Below are positions 9,390 through 16,609 of a DNA stretch of 64,000 bases, piece after piece. A program made the position numbers and the translations under genes. The stretch is from Candidatus Schekmanbacteria bacterium (GTDB lineage Bacteria; Schekmanbacteria; GWA2-38-11; J061). Every line of letters starts with the position of its first letter. Position 1 is the stretch's first letter. The notes beneath the pieces are model-generated. The model saw nothing but the letters and a program-made list of their open reading frames with translations. It made no database searches and was not told the origin of the DNA. The DNA lies in the NCBI GenBank assembly GCA_016219965.1, contig JACRJM010000003.1, forward strand, positions 380,299 to 444,298, read 5' to 3'.

Positions 9390-9519
9390 AACAAAAAAGC
9401 CGGCGAGCGGATTAAATAATCAATCTATTCCATTCATGGGAAGGCTGTATTCTTTTCCCAATTGATAATGCCATAAGAAAAAATAGTATTCACCACCGGG
9501 CCGGCTTCCTACTCGCCAG
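9390..9519 (-). other. Structured intergenic RNA region ending in terminator
   Basis: Between pckA and the MBL gene, minus strand. The 3' part CTCGCCGGCTTTTTTG ends in a U-tract. Its arm can pair with either of two upstream segments: CTGGCGAG (complement of 9512-9519) or AAGCCGGC (complement of 9500-9507). The two pairings exclude one another, and a separate hairpin (TGGGAA/TTCCCA) lies inside the roughly 95-nt insert. It certainly serves as the pckA terminator; regulation by alternative pairing is inference. Confidence 0.5.
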
Positions 9520-9526
9520 ATTACCT

Positions 9527-11125
9527 TTATTTCGGACCTGCCAACACTATCTCTTTCCCAGTTCCGGTTTCATATTGTTTGAAATTATCTTTGAAGAGTT
9601 TGGCTAACTCTTGTGCCTTGGCATCGTAGTCGGATTTCTCTTTCCATGTATTGCGGGAATTCAAAATCTCTTTTGGAACTTCCGGGCACTCCGCAGGGAC
9701 TTGCAGACCGAAGACGGGCTCACAGGAGTATGGGACATCATCAAGTTTCCCTTCAAGGGCAGCGTTTATCATGGCGCGGGTATAGGCAATTTGCATCCGT
9801 GAGCCAACACCGTAGGGTCCTCCTGTCCAACCTGTATTGACCAGCCAGACCTTTACCTTGTGCTTATTAATCTTCTCACCTAACAGTTCACTATAAACAG
9901 TGGGAGGCAAAGCCATAAAGGGCGCACCAAAGCACGCGCTGAAAGTGGCTTTGGGCTCTGTCCCCATTCCTGCTTCAGTACCGGCAATTTTAGCGGTATA
10001 ACCGGAAATGAAGTGGTATCTTGCCTGTTCGGGAGTGAGACGGGAAATAGGGGGCATAACTCCGAAGGCATCGGCTGTGAGCATAATAATGTTTTCCGGG
10101 TGTCCTCCTGTTCCCTCTCGAATAATATTTGGAATATGAGTTACAGGGTAGGCAGCACGGGTATTTTCAGTGAGACTGTCATCGTCCAAATCAATTTTTC
10201 TGGAGTTTATATCAATGGCAACATTCTCAAGCACAGTGCCAAAACGGCGGGTTGTTTCGTAAATTTCAGGTTCTGACTTTGCTGAGAGACGAATGACTTT
10301 GGCGTAGCAACCGCCTTCGAAATTGAAGACTCCGTTATCAGACCAGCCGTGTTCATCGTCGCCTATAAGAGAGCGTTTAGGATCAGCAGAAAGCGTAGTT
10401 TTCCCGGTTCCTGAAAGACCAAAAAAGATGGCAACATCATCTGCAGGACCAACATTGGCACTGCAATGCATTGTCAGGACACGGTGCTGGGGGAGAAGGT
10501 AGTTCATGACTGTGAAAATGGATTTTTTGATTTCCCCTGCATAACTGGTGCCGCCGATCAGGACAAATTTTTTAGCAAAATTAACAATGATAAAGGCTTC
10601 GCTGTTAGTTCCATCCACTTCGGGAATAGCCTTAAAATGCGGCATATCTAGGACTGTAAATTGCGGGATATGTTCTCTCCGTTCGCCTGGGTCGTGAAGC
10701 TGACGAAACATATTGCGTGCAAAAAGAGAATGCCAGGCTGTTTCAGTAATAACGCGGATTGGCATACGAAAATCTTTGTCAGCGCCAGCATGGCAATCCT
10801 GGACAAAGACATCCCTTCCCTGCATATAGGCTTGCAGACGATGCAGGATACCTTCAAATCTGACCGCATCAAATGATTGGTTAGCTTTCCCCCACCAAAC
10901 CTTGTCCTGGCTTGAAGGTTCTCTGACAATGAATTTGTCATTGGGGCTGCGCCCTGTGTGAGAACCGGTTCTAACTACAATAGGACCCAAATGGGCAAGG
11001 TAGCCTTCGCGGCGGCGAATAACCTCCTCGTAAAGCATCGGGGTATTAAGATTCCAATAAATATTGCAAAGGTTCGTTAAACCCTGAGCATCCAATCCGA
11101 TTTTTGGTTTATTATTTTCATTCAT
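9527..11125 (-). CDS. pckA: Phosphoenolpyruvate carboxykinase (ATP)
   Basis: 532 residues, the usual length of the ATP-dependent enzyme. It converts oxaloacetate and ATP to phosphoenolpyruvate, CO2 and ADP in the cytoplasm (gluconeogenesis, or the reverse in fermentation). Visible motifs: RTGSHTGRSPNDKF near 52-65, the kinase-1a P-loop GLSGTGKTTLS (236-246) and the kinase-2 motif GDDEHGW (255-261), which carries the metal-binding Asp. The AAAGGAGGGGATT site before the ATG is strong. Monocistronic by position, with a structured terminator downstream. Confidence 0.97.
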   Translation of the reverse strand: MNENNKPKIGLDAQGLTNLCNIYWNLNTPMLYEEVIRRREGYLAHLGPIVVRTGSHTGRSPNDKFIVREPSSQDKVWWGKANQSFDAVRFEGILHRLQAYMQGRDVFVQDCHAGADKDFRMPIRVITETAWHSLFARNMFRQLHDPGERREHIPQFTVLDMPHFKAIPEVDGTNSEAFIIVNFAKKFVLIGGTSYAGEIKKSIFTVMNYLLPQHRVLTMHCSANVGPADDVAIFFGLSGTGKTTLSADPKRSLIGDDEHGWSDNGVFNFEGGCYAKVIRLSAKSEPEIYETTRRFGTVLENVAIDINSRKIDLDDDSLTENTRAAYPVTHIPNIIREGTGGHPENIIMLTADAFGVMPPISRLTPEQARYHFISGYTAKIAGTEAGMGTEPKATFSACFGAPFMALPPTVYSELLGEKINKHKVKVWLVNTGWTGGPYGVGSRMQIAYTRAMINAALEGKLDDVPYSCEPVFGLQVPAECPEVPKEILNSRNTWKEKSDYDAKAQELAKLFKDNFKQYETGTGKEIVLAGPK

Positions 11126-11286
11126 AATCCCCTCCTTTATTTATATAAAATCTAATTTGAGATTACACTAGTTCAACAATGAAGCGCAACATTTCGAAAA
11201 GCGGGTGGGAAGGATATTGTAAAAACTTTAAAATTCTTGTGCCCCTCCACTCACTATATCTTCAAGAACATTGCACTCTAAAGCTG

Positions 11287-11313
11287 TGTCGGTTTTTCAG
11301 ACATAGCATGTCT
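11287..11313. promoter_or_regulatory. Candidate enhancer (UAS) for the sigma-54 promoter at 11456
   Basis: TGTCGGTTTTTCAGACA (11287-11303) is an inverted repeat, overlapping the perfect palindrome AGACATAGCATGTCT (11299-11313). It lies about 145-170 bp upstream of the -24 element and resembles the half-site cluster upstream of the PEP-CTERM gene. The rest of the 402-bp gap between pckA and the SBBP gene is AT-rich, and I see no gene in it. Confidence 0.4.
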
Positions 11314-11455
11314 CAATATTTCAATGAGTTAGTTTAAACACAGATAAAATGTGTTGGATAATTTAGACACTTTTATCATATTAAGGTTACTGCAATAAAA
11401 TAAAATCATTTAAATAACTCAATATATCAATAAGATAAGCAATATATTGGCAAAG

Positions 11456-11471
11456 TGGTATGTATATTGCT
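11456..11471 (+). promoter_or_regulatory. Sigma-54 (-24/-12) promoter for the SBBP lipoprotein
   Basis: TGGTATGTATATTGCT fits TGGYAYR-N4-TTGCW at every defined position. The predicted start near 11482 leaves a leader of about 46 nt with an AGGGGAAA ribosome site before the ATG at 11528. Its architecture matches that of the promoter at 3650-3665. Confidence 0.75.
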
Positions 11472-11527
11472 TGCGTTGTTTTACTTAACTTTTTGTTTAT
11501 CAACATTTTTCAGTATAAGGGGAAAAT

Positions 11528-14500
11528 ATGCTGTCCAAGAACTACGTTACCAGACTATCAACAATCTTATTAGCTCTATTGCTAATTCCATTAGTTTCAT
11601 GCTCAATTCAGAAACCACAGCAATCGCTTAATACCCCAACTAATCCTGACAAGAAGGCAATTACTGCAAAGATGGCAAAGCTTCAGATTCCCTTCATTGA
11701 GAACAGAGGGCAGTTGCCGGATGAGGTAAAGTATTATGCAAACACCTTTGCAGGAACTGTCTATGTCAAAAAGAATGGCGAGATTGTTTATAGCCTCAGC
11801 AGAAATCACGGAGTAGCCTCTAAACTTGCTAACAGGAAAGTAACAGTCCTCAGTGAGAACCTTGTTGGTGGAAAATCAATATCACCAGTTGGAATGGATA
11901 GCTCTCAAACTAAGGTCAACTATTTTACAGGCAATGACAAAAGCAAATGGCAAACCGGCATATCAACATTCAACGAGGTGAACCTCGGTGAGATTTATAA
12001 TAATATAGAGCTTAAACTTAAAGCTTATGGGAATAATATTGAGAAGCTCTTTGTTATTAATGGGAATGGCAAAGTTGAGGATATAAAGCTCAATATAGAG
12101 GGCTCTAATGGATTAAAAATAAATGATAAGGGCGAGCTTGAAGTTGAAACAGAACTTGGTAATGTCGCATTCACAAAACCCTTTGCATATCAAGAGATAG
12201 ATGGAAAAAGATTTGAGGTTAAGACTGAGTTTATAATTGATTCGTCACTCTCCTATGGTTTCCATGTTGCCTCATACAACCCAAACTATCCGCTCATCAT
12301 TGACCCTCTTCTTGCCTCAACCTTTATTGGAGGAAGTGATGCTGATGGAGGCAATGCCATAGCCATAGACTACTCAGGCAATGTCTATATCACAGGACGG
12401 ACTGCTTCATCCAACTTTCCCACAACAGGGACTTCTTATGATAGCTCCTTTAATGGTTCTCATATTGTTTATGGTGTCGGGGATGTCTTTGTCTCAAAGC
12501 TAAATAATTCATTAACCACACTTCTTGCCTCAACATTTATTGGAGGAAGCAGTGATGAAGAGAGCAATTCCATAGCCATAGACTCCTCAGGCAATGTCTT
12601 TGTCACAGGATACACTATGTCATCCAACTTTCCCACAACAGGGACTCCTTATGATAGCTCCTTTAATAGTGGACTAGATGTCTTTGTCTCAAAGCTAAAT
12701 AATTCATTAACTACTCTTTCTGCCTCAACATTTATTGGAGGAAGCAGTAATGAATTCGGCAATTCCATAGTTATAGACTCCACAAGCAATATCTTTGTCA
12801 CAGGGGAGACCAGTTCATCCAATTTTCCCACAGCGGGGGCTCCATATCTTTATGATAGTTCACTAAATGGTGGTTCTGATGTCTTTGTCTCAAAGCTAAA
12901 TAATTCATTAACTACTCTTTCAGCTTCAACCTTTATTGGAGGAAGCGGTAATGATACCGGCAATTCCATAGCAAGAGACTCCTCAGGCAATATTTATGTC
13001 ACAGGGGAGACTTACTCATCCAACTTTCCCACAACAGGGACTCCTTATGATAGCTCCCATAATGGCAATACTGATGTCTTTGTCTCAAAACTAAATAATA
13101 TATTATCTACTCTTCCAGCCTCAACTTTTATTGGAGGAAGCGGCTATGATATTGGCAGAGCCATAGCCATAGACTCCTCTACGGGCAATGTTTATGTGGC
13201 AGGGGAGACTGGCTCATCCAACTTCCCCACAGCAGGGAGCCCTTATGATAGCTCCTATAATGGCAATACTGATGTCTTTGTCTCAAAGCTTAACAGTTCA
13301 TTAAATACTCTTTCAGCTTCAACCTTTATTGGAGGAAGTGGTTCTGATTCAATGGGCGATTCCATAGCAAGAGACTCCTCAGGCAATATTTATGTCGCAG
13401 GTTCCACTGATTCATCCAATTTTCCCACAGCAGGGACTCCTTATGATAGCTCCCATAATGGCAATACTGATGTCTTTGTCTCAAAGCTTAACAGTTCATT
13501 AACTACTCTTTCAGCCTCAACCTTTATTGGAGGAAGTGATGTTGATGGAGGCACTTCCATAGCAAGAGACTCCTTAGGCAATATCTTTGCCACAGGGTGG
13601 ACCGCTTCATCCAATTATCCCACAACAGCAGGGGCTTATGATACATCCAATAATGGAGGTAATTGGGCGGGTAGTTCTTTTGGAGATGTCTTTGTTTCAA
13701 AGCTTGATAATAATTTAAGCTCCGATGACCCTGATGGAGACGGGATTAGTTATCTAGTTGACAACTGTCCTAACACCTATAATCCTGACCAGACAGATAC
13801 AGACGGTGACGGCATAGGTGATGCCTGCGATATGGACATAGATGGCGATGGAATATTAAATGGCTCTGACAACTGCCTAAATACATATAACCCTACTCAG
13901 GTTGATTCTGATAATGATGGAATCGGTGATGCCTGTGATACTGATAATGATAACGATGGAATATTAAATGGCTCTGACAACTGCCCAAATACTTATAACC
14001 CCACTCAGGCAGATTCTGATCATGATGGAATCGGTGATGCCTGCGATTCTGACAATGATGGCGATGGAATACCAGATGCCTCCGACAACTGTCCTTCTGT
14101 TTCAAACCCGGATCAGGCAGATGCTGACAATGATGGTACAGGTGATATCTGCGATACCTGTACAGATATAGACGGAGATGGTTACGGCAATCCTGGATTT
14201 TCAGCAAACACTTGTCCTGCGGATAACTGTCCTGATATTTCAAATCCAGATCAGGCAGATACGGACAATGATGGTATAGGTGATATCTGCGATGCTGACA
14301 TAGATGATGATGGAATATTAAATGCCTCAGACAACTGTCCTTCTGTTTCAAATTCGGATCAGTCAGATATAGACAATGATGGCATAGGTGATGCCTGTGA
14401 TACCTGTATAGATACAGATGGAGATGGATACGGCAATCCAGGATTTGTAAACACTTGTCCTATTGACAACTGCCCTAATGTTTCAAATCCAGATCAGGCA

Positions 14501-14878
14501 GATTACAACAATAATGGACAAGGTGATGCCTGTGACCCTATCCCGACACTAATCACTCTTTCCTCCTTTGAAGTAAAACAAACCGGCAGGAAAGTTGCGC
14601 TCAAATGGAAAACCGGAACTGAAATTGACAACATTGGATTCAACATCCTCCGCAGCGAATCAGAAGATGGCCAATATAAGAAGATAAACCAGAAGCTCAT
14701 CAAGGCCAAAGGCACTGCGATAAAAGGGGCAAGCTATCAATTCAAAGACAATAACATTGAGGCAGGCAAGACATATTGGTATAAGCTTGAGGATATAGAC
14801 AGCAACACAGGAGCTACTCAGCATGATGCGGTGAAGGTTGATGTTGCTGCAAAGAAATCCAAGACAAAGAAAAATTAA
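11528..14878 (+). CDS. Large SBBP-repeat / thrombospondin type 3 lipoprotein
   Basis: 1116 residues. Signal peptide with lipobox LVSC at about 23-26. Residues 50-255 match the N-terminal domain often preceding SBBP repeats (FIENRGQLPDEVKYYA). Seven SBBP (beta-propeller) repeats follow (about 261-728), each with ASTFIGGS, a GN-[IV]-[YF]-VTG strand and DVFVSKLN, enough for one seven-bladed propeller. Residues 734-1003 are calcium-binding thrombospondin type 3 repeats (DxDxDGIGDACD and DNCP units). The end (about 1007-1105) is a fibronectin-III-like domain beginning LITLSSFEVK. Probably a surface-anchored adhesin. It is driven by a sigma-54 promoter and followed after 14 bp by a small peptide gene. 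Confidence 0.9.
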   Translation: MLSKNYVTRLSTILLALLLIPLVSCSIQKPQQSLNTPTNPDKKAITAKMAKLQIPFIENRGQLPDEVKYYANTFAGTVYVKKNGEIVYSLSRNHGVASKLANRKVTVLSENLVGGKSISPVGMDSSQTKVNYFTGNDKSKWQTGISTFNEVNLGEIYNNIELKLKAYGNNIEKLFVINGNGKVEDIKLNIEGSNGLKINDKGELEVETELGNVAFTKPFAYQEIDGKRFEVKTEFIIDSSLSYGFHVASYNPNYPLIIDPLLASTFIGGSDADGGNAIAIDYSGNVYITGRTASSNFPTTGTSYDSSFNGSHIVYGVGDVFVSKLNNSLTTLLASTFIGGSSDEESNSIAIDSSGNVFVTGYTMSSNFPTTGTPYDSSFNSGLDVFVSKLNNSLTTLSASTFIGGSSNEFGNSIVIDSTSNIFVTGETSSSNFPTAGAPYLYDSSLNGGSDVFVSKLNNSLTTLSASTFIGGSGNDTGNSIARDSSGNIYVTGETYSSNFPTTGTPYDSSHNGNTDVFVSKLNNILSTLPASTFIGGSGYDIGRAIAIDSSTGNVYVAGETGSSNFPTAGSPYDSSYNGNTDVFVSKLNSSLNTLSASTFIGGSGSDSMGDSIARDSSGNIYVAGSTDSSNFPTAGTPYDSSHNGNTDVFVSKLNSSLTTLSASTFIGGSDVDGGTSIARDSLGNIFATGWTASSNYPTTAGAYDTSNNGGNWAGSSFGDVFVSKLDNNLSSDDPDGDGISYLVDNCPNTYNPDQTDTDGDGIGDACDMDIDGDGILNGSDNCLNTYNPTQVDSDNDGIGDACDTDNDNDGILNGSDNCPNTYNPTQADSDHDGIGDACDSDNDGDGIPDASDNCPSVSNPDQADADNDGTGDICDTCTDIDGDGYGNPGFSANTCPADNCPDISNPDQADTDNDGIGDICDADIDDDGILNASDNCPSVSNSDQSDIDNDGIGDACDTCIDTDGDGYGNPGFVNTCPIDNCPNVSNPDQADYNNNGQGDACDPIPTLITLSSFEVKQTGRKVALKWKTGTEIDNIGFNILRSESEDGQYKKINQKLIKAKGTAIKGASYQFKDNNIEAGKTYWYKLEDIDSNTGATQHDAVKVDVAAKKSKTKKN
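12308..13711 (+). repeat. Seven tandem SBBP coding repeats
   Basis: Units of about 195-205 bp recur with near-identical blocks, for example the stretches encoding ASTFIGGS and DVFVSKLN. High DNA identity between neighbouring units points to recent unit duplication and makes the region prone to copy-number change. Confidence 0.9.
13727..14536 (+). repeat. Thrombospondin type 3 coding repeats
   Basis: Asp-rich repeats encoding DxDGDGI, DNCP and GIGDACD units, eight or so in number, in two unit types: one with ILNGSDNC, the other with CIDTDGDGYGNPGF. Each DxDxDG loop is a classical calcium-binding site. Confidence 0.85.
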
Positions 14879-14892
14879 ACAGGGAGTCAATT

Positions 14893-15048
14893 ATGAATAA
14901 TCCAAAAAAAGCTTACAGAAAACCAACTATCAAGCAAGTGAAACTTGTTCCGGAAGAAGCGGTCCTCGGCGTGTGCAAGAGTGATACCGGGGCAGGCCCT
15001 AATCAGTCAATATGCATAATCCCCCAGTGCTTTAATCCGGGGAGCTGA
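14893..15048 (+). CDS. Small RiPP-precursor-like peptide (51 residues)
   Basis: ATG at 14893 with GGGAG 6 nt upstream, 14 bp after the stop of the SBBP lipoprotein, so very likely in the same sigma-54 transcript. The N-terminal half (MNNPKKAYRKPTIKQVKLVP) is basic and leader-like, followed by EEAVLGVCK; the C-terminal half (SDTGAGPNQSICIIPQCFNPGS) is neutral, with Cys28, Cys41 and Cys46, and ends in Gly-Ser. This leader-plus-Cys-core layout, and the Pro-Glu-Glu-Ala-Val-Leu-Gly junction, resemble ribosomally made, modified peptides. No modifying enzyme (radical SAM, PqqD, LanM or YcaO) is in the window. The role is unknown. Confidence 0.65.
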   Translation: MNNPKKAYRKPTIKQVKLVPEEAVLGVCKSDTGAGPNQSICIIPQCFNPGS

Positions 15049-15183
15049 GGGGTAAATAAAATAGGGACAGCGCCCGTTTTTTCCGAAGCAGCGCTCGCTG
15101 TAGGATTTATGAACTTCACATTTACTACACAAAAATAGGCTCAGGTAAAAACTACATGCAGCCTAACTTTTTGATTTATTGAA

Positions 15184-15256
15184 AGCCGGCGAGCGGAATT
15201 GAACCGCTGACCTGCTGATTACGAATCAGCTGCTCTACCAACTGAGCTACGCCGGC
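15184..15256 (-). tRNA. tRNA-Thr (anticodon CGT)
   Basis: The minus strand folds into a complete cloverleaf: acceptor GCCGGCG/CGCCGGC, D-arm GCTC...GAGC, anticodon stem GCTGA/TCAGC with loop TTCGTAA (anticodon CGT, reading ACG), and T-arm AGCGG-TTCAATT-CCGCT. The 3' CCA is not encoded. The 16 nt at its 3' end recur at 9396-9411. Confidence 0.95.
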
Positions 15257-15268
15257 CTGTTAAGCGTT

Positions 15269-15297
15269 CTTCTAACACCACTTTATTGCACTGTCAA
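15269..15297 (-). promoter_or_regulatory. Promoter of tRNA-Thr
   Basis: On the minus strand TTGACA (15292-15297) and TAGAAG (15269-15274) are separated by exactly 17 nt, and the expected start lies a few bases before the tRNA 5' end. This also fills most of the gap before the next gene. Confidence 0.6.
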
Positions 15298-15436
15298 CCT
15301 CATGAAATTCTTATCAGTCAAATAAAAAATCCTTATGAAAATATTAATGGATTAATTCATTTTATATTATTAACCATAACAACAATATTATTAGGTGTGC
15401 CAAGAATTTTTTAAATTTTAGTTTTGGGGGGCAGTG

Positions 15437-15904
15437 ATGAATGAACAATCAAATGGGGTTTTTCCTCAATTGACAGCATCTAACCTTGAAGGAAGACAAT
15501 TCAACCTACCCGGCGATTTTGAAGGTGAAATCAATTTGCTATTCATAGCTTTTGTCCGTGAACAGCAGGATATTGTTGACAGATGGGTTAACGAAGCAAA
15601 AACATTGGCAAACTCCCATCCGAAGCTCTGCTATTATGAATTGCCAACCATATGCAAGGTCAATGTGGTTTACCGCAAATTCATAAACGGTGGAATACGG
15701 ACAGAAATCCAAGATCTAAAAGCCCGTGAAAGCACCATAACATTATATCTGGACAAAATGGACTTCCGCTCCTCACTTGAAATTCCAGATGAGGAAACAA
15801 TTTACGTCATGCTTGTTGACCGAAAGGGGAGTGTCCTGTGGAGGACTGAAGGTAAATTCACTGAAGAAAAATTAGAAGAGCTTAACAAAGCCTTAAGCCA
15901 GTAA
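15437..15904 (+). CDS. Thioredoxin-fold-like cytoplasmic protein without catalytic cysteines
   Basis: 155 residues from ATG 15437, chosen because GGGGGG ends 5 nt before it; a GTG one codon earlier is possible. The pattern resembles AhpC/TlpA-like or ATP10-like thioredoxin folds: FPQLTASNLEGRQFNLPGDFEGEINLLFIAF, then a helix, then YVMLVDRKGSVLWRTEGKFTEEKLEEL. Where a peroxiredoxin or TlpA has its CxxC or peroxidatic Cys, this has VREQQD, so redox activity is unlikely. No signal peptide. Function unknown. Confidence 0.65.
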   Translation: MNEQSNGVFPQLTASNLEGRQFNLPGDFEGEINLLFIAFVREQQDIVDRWVNEAKTLANSHPKLCYYELPTICKVNVVYRKFINGGIRTEIQDLKARESTITLYLDKMDFRSSLEIPDEETIYVMLVDRKGSVLWRTEGKFTEEKLEELNKALSQ

Positions 15905-15988
15905 ATAATAATTCGCTATACGAGCGTATTAACCCGGACTACACTTATTTAATCTCCCCTGAGAATGTAACACCATCGAAAAAAATAT

Positions 15989-16031
15989 TTGACATTTTTT
16001 TAAAAGAATCTATATACCCTACCAGGGTATA
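15989..16031 (+). promoter_or_regulatory. Copper-responsive promoter with CsoR operator
   Basis: TTGACA (15989-15994), 16 nt, then TATATA (16011-16016). The palindrome TATACCC-TACCA-GGGTATA (16013-16031) overlaps the -10 box and start region. This is the G/C-tract inverted repeat typical of CsoR-family operators, and it is placed so that bound repressor blocks RNA polymerase. Confidence 0.8.
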
Positions 16032-16055
16032 GCTTGGATATAGCTGGAGGTATGA

Positions 16056-16331
16056 ATGTTAGACGATGTATCAAAAGAAAAGGCGTTGTCGCGGCTTAAG
16101 AAAATCGAAGGACAGATAAGAGGGATAAGCCGCATGGTTGATGACAAGCAGTACTGCATAGACATTCTTACGCAGATTTCGGCAGCAAGTGCCGCGCTTT
16201 CCAATGTGGCAAAACTTATATTGAAAGAACATGTTGAAACCTGCGTCACAGATGCTTTGAGAAGCGGCAAGGAAAAAAGAAAAATAGATGAACTCATGGA
16301 CGTTATTTTCAAGTTCAAGAATACAACCTGA
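16056..16331 (+). CDS. csoR: CsoR-type copper-sensing repressor
   Basis: 91 residues, the normal length for the all-helical CsoR/RcnR/FrmR family. The Cu(I) ligand set is complete: Cys34, His59 and Cys63, with the same 25 and 4 spacing as the Mycobacterium CsoR triad. Copper binding releases the operator, here the palindrome at 16013-16031, so the gene regulates itself and the chaperone and ATPase downstream. GGAGG lies 5 nt before the ATG. Confidence 0.92.
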   Translation: MLDDVSKEKALSRLKKIEGQIRGISRMVDDKQYCIDILTQISAASAALSNVAKLILKEHVETCVTDALRSGKEKRKIDELMDVIFKFKNTT

Positions 16332-16377
16332 AACATAAGCAACAAACATCAAACCATATTATTTAAGGAGAATTAAA

Positions 16378-16590
16378 ATGGCTGAAGCAAAACTTACAGT
16401 TGATGGTATGTCGTGTCAGATGTGCGTAAAGCATGTAAAAAAGGCTATCGAGGAATTCAAGAGCGCAAGGAACGTCAATGTTGACCTTGACAAGAAGGAA
16501 GCTACATTTGCATTTGATCCTTCAATTGACAATTTAACTGCAATAATAGGCGCCATAACTGAAGCTGGTTACGAAGCGGCACAGAAGTAA
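16378..16590 (+). CDS. copZ: CopZ-like copper chaperone (HMA domain)
   Basis: 70 residues forming a single heavy-metal-associated domain with the metal-binding motif GMSCQMC. It should carry Cu(I) in the cytoplasm to the ATPase encoded 20 bp downstream. The AAGGAG site is strong. It sits between repressor and ATPase in the classic order csoR-copZ-copA. Confidence 0.92.
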   Translation: MAEAKLTVDGMSCQMCVKHVKKAIEEFKSARNVNVDLDKKEATFAFDPSIDNLTAIIGAITEAGYEAAQK

Positions 16591-16609
16591 TTTTTTTTGG
16601 GGAAAGTCC

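Noticed and set aside
13893-14351. Open frame of 152 codons on the minus strand inside the thrombospondin repeats
   Set aside because: It is a repeat-driven shadow of the Asp-rich coding repeats; the product is a low-complexity His/Leu/Arg string without a ribosome site.
15055-15180. Second small peptide gene or terminator after the RiPP-like gene
   Set aside because: Only a weak ACAGCG/CGCTGT pairing without a T-run and no start codon with a ribosome site.
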